A DNA stretch of 64,000 nt from a virus: the IMG/VR virus record IMGVR_UViG_3300025929_000001, positions 31,418 to 95,417 of that record. One strand, given 5' to 3'. Of this stretch, positions 12,501 to 19,816 are shown one piece after another. The notes beneath the pieces are model-generated. The model saw only the letters and a list, made by a program, of their open reading frames with translations. It had not been told where the DNA came from and ran no database searches. Position 1 is the stretch's first letter; each line of letters begins with the position of its first letter. The position numbers were made by a program, and so were the translations under genes.

Positions 12501-14034
12501 TAAGGGTATCTCCGCTTTTGTCATGGCTACACCAAGCACGAACCCTGTGCCTACAGGTTTTGTGTTCGCGCAAAGCTATCAAGACTGGTTGACGTCAGAC
12601 AACGCTGCACGCTGCTTGCTGGTCGAAGTCTCGGTACTGGATAGCGGTGGCAATCCGCAAACGATCTTCCTGTCCAGCACTGGTTACGTCACGAGCCCAA
12701 CCGACAGCCCTGCTAACGTCCACTATCTGCCAGTGGTGTCCAATGGCGTTAGCTTCTCGGAGAAGTTGGCAGTTGACTCCGCACAACTGTCTTACGGTGA
12801 CATCGAGCTCGACAATAGCTCCGCTGAGCTCGACCCATACCTGTCGTATGTGTGGGCAAACAAAGCAATTAAGATTTACTCCGGTGACGTGCGTTGGTCG
12901 CGTTCGCAGTTCCAGCTGATCTTTACGGGCTTGGTCGAGAATATCGACAGCAGTTCGCGCACTACGCTGAATCTGAAGCTGCGTGACAAAATGCAGCAAC
13001 TGAACACGCCGCTGACCGATGTCAAGGTAGGCGGTACGTCGCAGTTTAAAGACTCACTGATACCATTGGTGTTCGGCGAAGTACACAACATGACGCCGGT
13101 TCTGGTCGACGCAGCATTGCACACCTACCAGTTCCATCAACGTCGTGCAAACTATGTAATCGAAGTTCGCGACAATGGTGCACCAGTGGTTGTGACCTCT
13201 GATCCATTTATCGGCATGTTCCAGTTGTCGGGTTCGCCAGCGGGTGCGATCACTTGCAGCGTGCAAGGCGATATGCCCAATGGTGTGTGGCCAGTGACCG
13301 TTGCTAGCATCATTAAAACAATCGTCACGAGCTTTGGTAAAGCTAGCACGCGCTTGACCCTTGCAGACATCGACACCGCTAACTTCGATGCGTTCGACGC
13401 AGCAAACCCGCAACCTGTCGGCTTCTGCGCCACAAACACCATCAACGTAATCGACGCTTGCCAGCAGCTTGCAGCGACGGTTGGCGCTCAGTTGATGTTC
13501 AACCGCCTTGGACTGCTGCAACTGGTGAAGCTGCAAATTCCGGGTCTGGGTACGCCGCAAGCAATTGGGCCAGCAGACATGTTGACGCATACGCTGCACG
13601 TTGCAGCTAGGCCTGACATCCAAGCTGCGGTGAAGCTTGGTTACTGCAAGAACTGGACTGTTCAAGCTAACCTGCAAACCGGCATTCTGGAAGAACACAA
13701 AGCTCGCTATGCGACCGAGTGGGACACCAAGACGGTTGTGAATTCCACGGTTGCAGCTACATACAATCTGGACGTTGAGCCTACCCAACGCGACACAATG
13801 TTCCTGCGTTCATCTGAAGCTGAGGTCGAAGCCAACCGTCTGTTGTTCATAATGGGCGCTGCAAGAACTGTGTATGAGTTCACCGGTTTGCCGATCTGCC
13901 AAAACCTGTATCTGGGCCAGGCGGTAACACTCACACACGGTCGGTTCGGTTTGGATACCGGAAAAGCGGGAGTTGTGGTAGGATTAGACCCGGACTGGTT
14001 AACCGGCCGCGTTGTAGTCCAAGTCCTCATATAA
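6580..14034 (+). CDS. Giant mosaic tail-tip protein: beta-helices, LamG-like, SWM-like repeats, hub-like C-terminus
   Basis: This 2484-residue virion protein reads as a chain of domains. Residues 1-300 look like a right-handed parallel beta-helix (rows of short V/I/N-rich strands). About 296-390 is Ig-like. About 398-850 is a second beta-helix of the kind seen in tailspikes. A GGTGG/TPP linker lies near 960-985, followed by a jelly-roll carbohydrate-binding-like module (about 996-1160). Two similar LamG/concanavalin-like modules (about 1164-1387 and 1399-1624) share ALGAKV. Three SWM/SwmB-like repeats (about 1629-1966) share a SYTRPTAPAGFA-type end. The last 518 residues are unrelated and resemble siphophage tail-hub proteins. 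I infer that it anchors at the tail tip and displays receptor- or glycan-binding modules. Enzymatic activity is possible but no catalytic residues are visible. The start follows GGAAACCAA closely. Confidence 0.75.
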   Translation: MADVIRTVTDNASFQAACNTANGFDCVGQAANFRIQLTNSFVPSGISVGAGTSSDDYKVIVEAAPGMGHADLANTGAYNYGNQGIELTLNNDSAIIAHSGVWFHNLRITSNAYHGFLAQSGGNGVLPRINECKVRCEAYGAIGIQAYQSLEVYSSLFVRSSTSGGPLIDGSWSLTAFFSTFVLLPGATAEKAHSGGWGGQYSVLIDNLYVGFANPYDGSFWCVNNYSNYGSANNCTVVSNIVVDTSNDFRAGSSVRGLGTSEMISTLDGRGNNRGNFPDPGAVMYNPAEAAAIPTITSQTFSNGTLTLSGTYTNNATGGLLVVDPLYRTAGVPRQQTSSISINSGNKTFSVTLSGMPREIYRVPVMRLSNTGGLGPKATVGVSAITNYVALGANPTPPPTILQPNRWQPAWSSSTNLGDRKVEHRRNGQVLATYGELGDLLGPDQRYGGTQFPLLPGDEILVYPARYYKAVWFGMPSGGAGGNSSSPLTGVTVRGLTINGERPVIWWKYLDGTEGQYGYAKGNGAIYGTGVVYVGYTGDGCVWDNIDIIDVDGWTGKSLLYINNGVEGMVTFKNMRVMGAIISGHNGILSAHGTRCGLTFENVETAYLGGGATTPPDINEALAHGYYITRHEPNAQGVYPQINFKGCYFHHGWYGHLLKVRNPQLTVEGCYFMGVNSKAFGDSLTPDFWRMPQSGAAPSVNDSAEVSNLDMPNGGTLTFINNVVVKNYTGRDVGIFCLNWGAESNIGWSGGEAGVDGKITIENNTFVAMSNKVRVEGSSGSAVPPVPLGFSNGQDHPTSDTWPHDRVPVSIRNNVYAGFVDESWKEPSAQILTIDQINLPGRDSGVPFSPKVTQGSIGTNGGQGRPMYAHRTSWATRTDTNKGGVGDFQSTLSATGNGTGQLPMITPFRNTDAQALSGGQNGAVAYPLQYEWSVTGSSAVTVNSGTAGAQADEVVPSGSSGGTGGTGGGGTTPPDTGGGTTGAPTNTTQASGAPVNFTAAKLWSFDTDTQGWVMEGYGSPSGGPNVFDVQMGTLRVFPNYADNVIKSPGSLGVNGAANPKVQVSVKRVNGSTWEGGLRWITTTDSNWDDVKYKQVNNTINSSGYTTLDWDMSTMTNWTGGTISQIRLDLGVSLDDEFFVDWIAIGAAAASGGGTNPPGSTTGTVTVDRTNALGAKVIAFYPLNGSDGEIVSGLPLTLVAGTYVTDATYGKVLQGSTDQVGATINLDLSTKNQISFSFRAKNIGEKDIFQHGGNWQLNENGGAIMVSGNFGGEYIAGVNHGRNGYAGTGFPHPGVDSAAWNYHIITLDNTNKPEPFATWMVNGTELTEWNSFGTSGTSFKSGLLEIMKTSGGQIQNLTFFDGILSSAERTSLNTNPSQYYKVNVTNPGGGTGGGTGGSGTVTINTSNALGAKVLKYFPFNGVDGEIISGNSLNVNSNGLFITDSTYGKALQLNGAGPAATVNVDLSGHNTITLAFRAKNITNASLIQHVGDPYNANYTTEHGFLVRGRDTEINNTNFFVTNHGSGWSATHFNYDYRNLDDTGWHYHIVTLINTLEGVPHGTWYTDGVANTVNGGYGSAGYKFINGLMSFLLTGGAAIQNLAIFADTLTSAEITSLSNNPAQLVNVATTEGPGFSISSAVIPDNARNTIVLQLGASLDTTHAAPAFSQWSITNHTVTSYTYPNGANSFIVTLIMNSEFAYGDVVKLSYTRPTAPAGFATTGNSYLVNTTNFSVTNAIAAPAVGEGAAISVVSATITNANTNAIVVVLSGNIDTSHAAPPFGQWILTGRTVTGYSYPNGTSGNTVQLTVSGAAFAYGDVVTLGYTRPSAPVGFAAAGNSYLASFSNLAVTNSIPSGSGTSEGTPITILSATVNNSSPGSVSVVLSDFLDRSHADPAYGQWAVTGHSVTAYEFDQTNANKLNLVLNSPVVYGTTLSLGYTRPTAPAGFAASGNRYLSTFSGLSITNNVAYVYVPSDIPKGISAFVMATPSTNPVPTGFVFAQSYQDWLTSDNAARCLLVEVSVLDSGGNPQTIFLSSTGYVTSPTDSPANVHYLPVVSNGVSFSEKLAVDSAQLSYGDIELDNSSAELDPYLSYVWANKAIKIYSGDVRWSRSQFQLIFTGLVENIDSSSRTTLNLKLRDKMQQLNTPLTDVKVGGTSQFKDSLIPLVFGEVHNMTPVLVDAALHTYQFHQRRANYVIEVRDNGAPVVVTSDPFIGMFQLSGSPAGAITCSVQGDMPNGVWPVTVASIIKTIVTSFGKASTRLTLADIDTANFDAFDAANPQPVGFCATNTINVIDACQQLAATVGAQLMFNRLGLLQLVKLQIPGLGTPQAIGPADMLTHTLHVAARPDIQAAVKLGYCKNWTVQANLQTGILEEHKARYATEWDTKTVVNSTVAATYNLDVEPTQRDTMFLRSSEAEVEANRLLFIMGAARTVYEFTGLPICQNLYLGQAVTLTHGRFGLDTGKAGVVVGLDPDWLTGRVVVQVLI
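10070..11450 (+). repeat. Two tandem LamG-like modules
   Basis: The two segments encode related modules starting TVTVDRTNALGAKV and TVTINTSNALGAKV. Each continues with G-D/N-S-D/V-GEI, TYGK and FRAKNI. They are joined by a GGGTGGGTGGSG linker, so this is an intragenic domain duplication. Confidence 0.8.
11465..12475 (+). repeat. Three SWM/SwmB-like repeats
   Basis: Three units of about 110 residues each contain LD..HA.P.....W....H.V..Y, then YGD.V.L.YTRP.AP.GFA..GN.YL. They lie directly before the hub-like C-terminal domain and probably form a rigid beta-sandwich stalk. Confidence 0.8.
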
Positions 14035-14055
14035 CCACACTTAATCGGGCGATCA

Positions 14056-16389
14056 ATGAGCGCAATTATTAATGACCGCGACGTCTGGCTTGAGTCCTTC
14101 TTAAGCCGGTTCGGTGTTTCCACTGTTCAGCCCGCTTCCGGGATTGGTTCGCTGCAAGCGTCTACAACCGGCGTCAACATTGCTGCGGCTAAGAAACTGG
14201 ACTTGGTCGCAACTACGCAAACATTCACGACGGCAAACGGCTCAACCGAACCGCCAGTGATTATTGTGTCGCCAACGCTGCGCAATCTGACAGGCACGCC
14301 GTCGTATAGTGTGGTCAGCGGGTCTGCTACGCTCAACGCGTCGGGCACTGGCGTACAGGTGTTCTTCAATTCAATGGGGAACAAGGTAACTATCAAGGGT
14401 CAGATTACAGACTCCGGTGTTACCTATATGGATCAGGTAACACTGGTGAAGCTTAGCAGCGGAACCGGTGTTACCACTCTCCTGACGAACGAGTACCATG
14501 CCTATCTTGCCGACACCTTTGGCAACATCTTCAATTACATGGGCGGCAGCGGCACGTTCCGGGTGTGGGACGGCACGTTCGAAGTCACCAATGCTTGCAC
14601 ATTCTCTGTCTTAACGAATACAAACAATCTGCTAGTAAGCATATCCAATATCGGTCAGTACGCTGTCACTGGTATGCCTAGCAACGTGGACAATGCGACG
14701 ATCACATTCCGCGCAGTCTATAAGACCGTCAACTACGACCTAACGCTCACGCTAGCAAAGCTCAAAGCGGCAGCAGGAAGTCCCGCTGATCCTACACAGT
14801 ACACGGCTGGCGGATTGCGCATACCTGTCAAGGTTAGTGCGCCTATTGGTGCGAGCTCCTGGAGCAATGCGACCGCAACTTCGTTGTTCTCGTCGGTTGG
14901 TGGCCCGGTGCTAAACGACGTCGTAACCGAGTACAATAATTCCACGAACCCACCATTCCAGGAAACTCGGTTCTACGCTAACAATACGTGGAACCTGCTG
15001 ACTGCGTCCATTGACGGCAACTTGCTTGTGAACGGTACGGTCGGTGCGGATAAGATTGCTGCGGGTTCCATTACTGCTGACAAGCTAGCTATTGGCGCAA
15101 TCAGTGTTAGCAATGCTCCGGGTTCGATTACCGGAACCATGATTGCGGACGGTACCATCACGACCGCTAAAATCGCAGCGAACCAGATTACTGCTGCGCT
15201 GATCGCAGCGAATACCATCACCGCGGATAAGCTCGCGATTGGTGTGGTCAACAGCACGCTTGGCCAACCCGGTACCATTACCGGGACGATGATCGCTGAC
15301 GGCACAATCACTACTGCTAAGATTGCAGCTAACTCCATTACCGCCGATCGTATCGCGGTTGGTGTTATTCCGTCCAGTACTGTAGGTCAACCGGGTTCGA
15401 TTACTGGTACCATGATCGCCAATGGTACGATCCTCACTGCTAACATCGGCGCGAACCAAATTACGTCAGCGCTGATCGCAGCGGGTACGATCACAGCAGA
15501 TCGCATTGCAGTAGGTGTGATCCCAAGCAGCAACGTCGGACAGCCTGGTTCCATCACCGGTACCATGATTGCCGATGGGACGATTACCACTGCCAAGATT
15601 GCAGCGAACCAAATAACCGCAGATAAAATCTCGGTTGGTAGCCTTGGTGCGATCTCTGCCAACATTGGCACTGTGACCTCTGGTTTCATCAAGGGTAATG
15701 TAATTGTCGGCGGTCCTGGATACACCACTACAAACTATCAATGGCCTGGAGATCAAGGAAATGGTGGATCTGCTGGCGGCTTCCATCTGAGCCCTGCCGG
15801 CCTTTTGATGGGCAATCCTAGCAGCGGCAGATATGTACAGATAACCGAGGGCGGTAATATCTACTGCCCGAACTTTAGCATTGTGAACGGCTCAGTCGGC
15901 ATCAACGGTAACGGTTCTTTCTCCGGCAACGTGTACGCTTACGACGGTTATTTTGCTGGCGACATCTCCGCTTCACGCGGTAATATTTCGGGTACTGCGT
16001 ATATTGCTGACGCTAGTATTCTAAACGCAAAGATCGGCAACCTGCAAGTCGATACAATTAAGATTGCAAATTCATCTGTTTCCAATATCTTAGGCTTTGG
16101 TGCAATCAACGTAGATGAATTTTGGGCGTACTACTTTGATGTCCCGGGAGATACGTTTGCAGCAATTCTAGTTTCATTTTATTCGAATACAACGGACTAC
16201 TTTGGGAATACGCTGGTTCAGTACGTCAGTGACGGTGGCGATAACCATGTCTTGAATAACTCAGGTAGCGGCTCGTTTACGCAACTGGCTTTCGTGCCGC
16301 CTGGACGGTATTATATTCGTATGCGGTCACAAGGTTACGCCACGTACCATCAGGAAAGCCTGACGCAAGTGATTATCTTAAAGAAATAG
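14056..16389 (+). CDS. Tail fibre protein with repeated GTITTAKIAAN units
   Basis: A 777-residue virion protein with Ig-like beta-sandwich sequence up to about residue 320. A repeat stalk follows at about 325-530, then a Gly-rich C-terminal beta domain. Repeats of the GTITTAKIAANQIT type are common in the C-terminal halves of siphophage central fibre and host-specificity proteins, where they trimerise into a shaft. The aromatic, strand-rich last 100 residues are the likely receptor-contacting tip. It lies between the hub-like gene and small tail genes, which fits a tail-tip fibre. The ATG is 21 nt after the preceding stop with only a weak Shine-Dalgarno (GGGCGATCA). Confidence 0.8.
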   Translation: MSAIINDRDVWLESFLSRFGVSTVQPASGIGSLQASTTGVNIAAAKKLDLVATTQTFTTANGSTEPPVIIVSPTLRNLTGTPSYSVVSGSATLNASGTGVQVFFNSMGNKVTIKGQITDSGVTYMDQVTLVKLSSGTGVTTLLTNEYHAYLADTFGNIFNYMGGSGTFRVWDGTFEVTNACTFSVLTNTNNLLVSISNIGQYAVTGMPSNVDNATITFRAVYKTVNYDLTLTLAKLKAAAGSPADPTQYTAGGLRIPVKVSAPIGASSWSNATATSLFSSVGGPVLNDVVTEYNNSTNPPFQETRFYANNTWNLLTASIDGNLLVNGTVGADKIAAGSITADKLAIGAISVSNAPGSITGTMIADGTITTAKIAANQITAALIAANTITADKLAIGVVNSTLGQPGTITGTMIADGTITTAKIAANSITADRIAVGVIPSSTVGQPGSITGTMIANGTILTANIGANQITSALIAAGTITADRIAVGVIPSSNVGQPGSITGTMIADGTITTAKIAANQITADKISVGSLGAISANIGTVTSGFIKGNVIVGGPGYTTTNYQWPGDQGNGGSAGGFHLSPAGLLMGNPSSGRYVQITEGGNIYCPNFSIVNGSVGINGNGSFSGNVYAYDGYFAGDISASRGNISGTAYIADASILNAKIGNLQVDTIKIANSSVSNILGFGAINVDEFWAYYFDVPGDTFAAILVSFYSNTTDYFGNTLVQYVSDGGDNHVLNNSGSGSFTQLAFVPPGRYYIRMRSQGYATYHQESLTQVIILKK
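15045..15650 (+). repeat. Fibre shaft repeats
   Basis: Four main copies encode G(S/T)ITGTMIADGTITTAKIAAN or close variants, starting near 15119, 15269, 15392 and 15545. They are separated by ITAD(K/R)(L/I)A(I/V)GV segments. Unit length alternates because an extra ALIAA segment is present in two copies. Confidence 0.85.
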
Positions 16390-16396
16390 GTGCAGC

Positions 16397-16960
16397 ATGG
16401 ACGAAACACCGGAAGTTCCATTCCCAGAAATGCCCGTCGTAAACCCCAACAATCGTCCAGATGATTGGGTGGCACCGCAACGACCGGTCGACATACCACT
16501 TGATCCGTCTGTAGTCATGCGGCCGTCTAAATATAACTGCTTGATTTATCATTACTATACGGGCGAAATACGCGGCAATTTTGACGTACCTTCGCCTGCA
16601 TTGGATGATTGGTTGGAATATCATTCGACAAACCATTTAATGTTCGCAGGTGATCCGCTGACGCAATATGTCGACATTGTAAACAAAGTCTTGATTGACC
16701 GTCCCGAGAATCCCGCAGCACTGGACGGTGGCTTTATTCGCAACGTACCATCTCCAACGATCCCCGCAGCTATTGCTGACGGTCCAATTGAAGGGGTACA
16801 ACTAAAGACAACCGTACTCGTTAGCGTCAACGGCAGCAACAAGTGGCAGTTCTTTGAAACAGAGGACGATGAAATCGAGTTGGACTTTGCACCGGGTAGT
16901 TATAAAGTCGAAATCCGCGCATTCCCATACAAGAACAAAATCATAGAGGTCACAATATGA
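16397..16960 (+). CDS. Small tail-associated protein, unknown function
   Basis: 187 residues with a Pro-rich N-terminus and a C-terminal beta-sandwich-like region (VSVNGSNKWQFFE, then DFAPGSYKVEIRA) that resembles small accessory modules beside tail fibres. The stop overlaps the next start (ATGA), so the two are translationally coupled. Position between the fibre and the DUF4376-like gene suggests a fibre accessory or assembly role. I do not recognise the family. Confidence 0.7.
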   Translation: MDETPEVPFPEMPVVNPNNRPDDWVAPQRPVDIPLDPSVVMRPSKYNCLIYHYYTGEIRGNFDVPSPALDDWLEYHSTNHLMFAGDPLTQYVDIVNKVLIDRPENPAALDGGFIRNVPSPTIPAAIADGPIEGVQLKTTVLVSVNGSNKWQFFETEDDEIELDFAPGSYKVEIRAFPYKNKIIEVTI

Positions 16961-17325
16961 AGCTTACCATCCTGGACAATTCCTATAAAGAGCAAACATG
17001 GGAACGGCTGAAAGCTGTCCGGGACGCTGCGGAGTACGGCGGGTTCACATATAACGGCGCAGTGTTTGATTCAGATGAAACTAGCGTGCGTCGGATTACC
17101 GGCGCGGTGACGCTTGCAATGATTGCGCAAAGCACCGGCGAACCCTACAGCGAGACTTGGATTCTTGCCGACAATAGCACCATGCAGCTTGACGCCCAAG
17201 GTGTTATCGGGCTCGGTGTGGCCATGGGAGCACACGTCAAAGCATTGTTTGCACGATCGGTTGCAGCACGAATAGAAGTAGAAGCAGCAACGACCAAAGC
17301 TCAACTAGACGCAATTGTCTGGTAA
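16957..17325 (+). CDS. DUF4376-like tail accessory protein
   Basis: 122 residues. The pattern LKAVRDAAEYGGFTYNG, FDSDETSVRRITGAV, ETWILADNSTMQLD matches the DUF4376 arrangement (R-D...G, F-D-S/T-D, R-I-x-G-A, T-W...D-N). That domain is usually found in tail fibre assembly or accessory proteins. It starts inside the stop of the preceding gene (ATGA). Confidence 0.75.
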   Translation: MKLTILDNSYKEQTWERLKAVRDAAEYGGFTYNGAVFDSDETSVRRITGAVTLAMIAQSTGEPYSETWILADNSTMQLDAQGVIGLGVAMGAHVKALFARSVAARIEVEAATTKAQLDAIVW

Positions 17326-17345
17326 TAACCACACTAGGACACATC

Positions 17346-18152
17346 ATGCCGAACTTACGCATAGTCTCAAACAACCTTGCTGACACAGGCACGCTGTCTG
17401 GTACCACGGGCGCGGGTACGCTCGTGCTGGCTAACTTGAGAAAGGACGCTAAGAGCTTAGTGTGGCGAGTATCAGCAACGACCGCGACCATAACGCTTAT
17501 TCTGCCCACTTCGCAGCTGATCCGGTTTGTAGGACTTGCGTTCACTAATCTTACTGCAAACGCAACCATGTCTGTGTCTGGTGCGGGTAGCACTGTATCC
17601 GCACAAGCTTGTGTCCCTGCTGTCTATCCAAAGCCTTTTGATTGGGGTACTGCTGCAAACGGCGCAAATACATTCACGTATGGTGGCGGCAACTTTGCAC
17701 GTCTGTACTTCGCTGGTGGCTCAACTACTTCCATCACAATAACTATCAACGATCCGTCGAACCCAGACGGTTATATCGAAGCATCCCGACTTATCGTTGG
17801 CGACTATTGGGAACCAACATACAACGTCGACATCGGTGCTTCTGCTAATGTGGTCGACCAAAGCACCAACAATCGCAGCGATGCGGGCGACCTTATAACC
17901 GACCGCGGATCTCGCCACCGCACAATGACGGTTGCGCTCAGCACCCTTACCGCAGCAGATCGTTCTACGTTATACAAGATATTAAACGGTAACGGTATGA
18001 GCCGGGCGATGTTTGCTAGCGTCTATCCGCAGTCCGCAGATGGTGATTTGGAACGCGACCATCAAATGTATTGTAAGCTGAGTGAACTATCACAAATCTC
18101 TTACCAGTTTATTAATATGTTTAGCGGAAACCTTACATTCGAAGAAGTTTAA
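17346..18152 (+). CDS. Tail structural protein, jelly-roll-like
   Basis: 268 residues rich in T, S, A and G with alternating strands, consistent with an all-beta virion protein. The middle (YGGGNFARLYFAGG, then ITINDPSNPDGYIEASRLIVGDYWEP) resembles discoidin-like distal tail accessory domains. The C-terminal third reads like a tail-tube or adaptor region. It is the last gene before the lysis cassette. Family placement is uncertain. Confidence 0.65.
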   Translation: MPNLRIVSNNLADTGTLSGTTGAGTLVLANLRKDAKSLVWRVSATTATITLILPTSQLIRFVGLAFTNLTANATMSVSGAGSTVSAQACVPAVYPKPFDWGTAANGANTFTYGGGNFARLYFAGGSTTSITITINDPSNPDGYIEASRLIVGDYWEPTYNVDIGASANVVDQSTNNRSDAGDLITDRGSRHRTMTVALSTLTAADRSTLYKILNGNGMSRAMFASVYPQSADGDLERDHQMYCKLSELSQISYQFINMFSGNLTFEEV

Positions 18153-18165
18153 TTAAAACAAGTAC

Positions 18166-18194
18166 TTGCACTCTGCAAAAAGACGCTTTAAACT
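18166..18194 (+). promoter_or_regulatory. Candidate promoter for lysis cassette
   Basis: A TTGCAC -35 and a TAAACT -10 separated by 17 nt lie in the only sizeable gap of the plus-strand block, about 105 nt before the first lysis gene. The -10 is weak. Confidence 0.4.
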
Positions 18195-18267
18195 TCCGCT
18201 TAGTGACCATACATACATCTGTCATGTCATCAGTCTCTCGTAGCTTTATGACCTGACCTGCATCCTG

Positions 18268-18285
18268 CGGGTTGAAACTAACCCG
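18268..18285 (+). promoter_or_regulatory. Leader hairpin before lysis cassette
   Basis: CGGGTT, loop GAAACT, AACCCG forms a perfect 6-bp stem just upstream of the AGGA ribosome binding site of the gene at 18299. The layout matches the leader hairpins of the minus-strand small genes. Confidence 0.55.
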
Positions 18286-18298
18286 TATAGGACGCAGC

Positions 18299-18628
18299 AT
18301 GACTCTCGACCAATCCTTCCTACTACCCGGACTTTTTGGCATTATCCTTTCATGCCTTTCTTGGTGGATCAATACCACCTGGGCCAAGGTCCAATCTCTC
18401 AGCTCAGAACTCGGTGCAGCAAAAGCTGACCTAGCTAACTTCAAGACTGAGGTTGCCCGGGACTGTGTGGCCAAAGCTGACCTCGAGAAGATCACAGACC
18501 GCATCTTCGACAAGCTCGATGAAGTTGGTAAAGAACTCAACCACATAAGTCGCAATCAAGCCCAAGTCAAAACACTTGCAGACGCTCTGCGGGATGTACG
18601 GCGCGATCGCGACGGACATAACGGCTAG
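18299..18628 (+). CDS. Membrane-anchored coiled-coil protein, lysis cassette
   Basis: 109 residues starting MTLDQSF. One N-terminal transmembrane helix (about 9-28, LPGLFGIILSCLSWWI) is followed by a heptad-patterned coiled coil to about 95 and a basic tail. I chose the ATG at 18299 because TAGGA lies 6-8 nt upstream. An in-frame ATG at 18272 falls inside the leader hairpin. Topology fits a holin/antiholin partner or a spanin-like component. No lipobox is present. It opens the lysis operon. Confidence 0.65.
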   Translation: MTLDQSFLLPGLFGIILSCLSWWINTTWAKVQSLSSELGAAKADLANFKTEVARDCVAKADLEKITDRIFDKLDEVGKELNHISRNQAQVKTLADALRDVRRDRDGHNG

Positions 18629-18636
18629 GAGCGATT

Positions 18637-19080
18637 ATGCCATACCGTCGAATTGTATCAGCTTGCGCCATAGCTGTAGGGGCTATCTCAACAGTCGCGG
18701 TTGTGACTGCGGGTTACAGCATCGCGGTTGACAAACCCTATTTGCAATATAAGAATCTGCCTTTCCCGACCAAGCAGCTAGCGGTGAAGGCTGGTCAGGT
18801 GATGCCGTTGCAAGTCGAAAGATGCAATACAGATTCTGTTCCGCACAATTACAGCACATCCCATGCGATGCAGAATCTCGTTACGCGTGAAAGCTATATT
18901 CTGCCGGAAGCAATTGTTAACATCATGCCAGGCTGTACGTCTTCCGAAAGTCGTGTAAACAGACTACCAGATAACGTCACACCCGGTAAATATCGTCTGT
19001 TTGGCATCGCAGAGATACAGGGTCGGTTTACTACCCATTTTGTCGAATGGCACTCACAACCTTTTGAGGTAGTCCAGTGA
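18637..19080 (+). CDS. Membrane-anchored or exported beta protein, lysis cassette
   Basis: 147 residues. An N-terminal hydrophobic helix (about 7-30) follows two arginines and looks like an uncleaved anchor or signal peptide. The rest is a small beta domain with two cysteines (QVERCNTD and MPGCTS) that could pair in the periplasm. Its stop overlaps the GTG start of the endolysin. I do not recognise it. A periplasmic lysis helper is an inference from context. Confidence 0.65.
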   Translation: MPYRRIVSACAIAVGAISTVAVVTAGYSIAVDKPYLQYKNLPFPTKQLAVKAGQVMPLQVERCNTDSVPHNYSTSHAMQNLVTRESYILPEAIVNIMPGCTSSESRVNRLPDNVTPGKYRLFGIAEIQGRFTTHFVEWHSQPFEVVQ

Positions 19081-19559
19081 CTCCAAACATGTATGCTTTT
19101 CTTACGATGATTGCTTGCTCTGAAGGCACGCACGATCATCCGCTGACACACTGGCAAGGTTACGACGTAATTGTAACTGGTGTGGACAGGAAGCCGGAAA
19201 TCTTTACTGACTTTACAACGCATCCATTTGCCAAGCGTAAAGCTAAGCTGATTAACGCGCACGACGGTTTGTATTCAACCGCGTCAGGCCGTTACCAGTT
19301 CTTGTACAAGTATTGGGAGCATTACCGCGACCTGCTGAAGCTCAACGACTTCGGCCCGGTGTCACAAGACCGTTGGGCAATACAGCTAATCCGCGAATGC
19401 AATGCCATCTCACTAATTGAACGGGGTTTGTTCAAGCAAGCTGTGATTGCGTGCAATAGCCGTTGGGCGTCTTTGCCTGGTGCTGGATACAACCAGCACG
19501 AAAACTCGGTCGACAAGCTTGCAGTCATTTATGAAATTTGCGGAGGTAAGATAGCATGA
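19077..19559 (+). CDS. R: Endolysin, lambda R-type lytic transglycosylase
   Basis: This enzyme cleaves the glycosidic bond between MurNAc and GlcNAc in peptidoglycan at the end of infection. The 160 residues align by eye along the whole length with lambda R: ACSEGT (catalytic Glu about 16), GYDVIV, ELFTD-like EIFTDFTTHPF, TASGRYQFL, FGPVSQDRWA, and ASLPGAGYNQ. No signal or SAR helix is present, so it needs a holin. The start is GTG overlapping the previous stop (GTGA), supported by GAGGTAG just upstream. An ATG at 19089 would lack it. Confidence 0.93.
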   Translation: MTPNMYAFLTMIACSEGTHDHPLTHWQGYDVIVTGVDRKPEIFTDFTTHPFAKRKAKLINAHDGLYSTASGRYQFLYKYWEHYRDLLKLNDFGPVSQDRWAIQLIRECNAISLIERGLFKQAVIACNSRWASLPGAGYNQHENSVDKLAVIYEICGGKIA

Positions 19560-19816
19560 GCACAGTTTGCCTGAGATGCAAGAACCTTAGCTTGGTTTGC
19601 TCCTGCTCCAAAGAGCCATTGGCAGACCCGCAGATACCAGTTCGCGCCAAAGCTGCGGACGAAATGAAACCGCGCAAGTATGTGACCCAGGACCGGCTCG
19701 AGCTACTCGAGGAATTGAGCCGCATTGTTGAAGAGATTATCGAAGTTGAGGAGCGCGGCGAGATACTACTCTGCAAGCAAGAAGACATCCTCGAACTTTT
19801 AAGGAACACGCCATGA
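19556..19816 (+). CDS. Small Cys-rich protein in lysis cassette
   Basis: 86 residues. The N-terminus has CLRC and CSC, a possible zinc knuckle. The C-terminal half is a strongly acidic coiled coil (EELSRIVEEIIEVEERGE). It is coupled to both neighbours by ATGA overlaps. Function unknown. Confidence 0.65.
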   Translation: MSTVCLRCKNLSLVCSCSKEPLADPQIPVRAKAADEMKPRKYVTQDRLELLEELSRIVEEIIEVEERGEILLCKQEDILELLRNTP

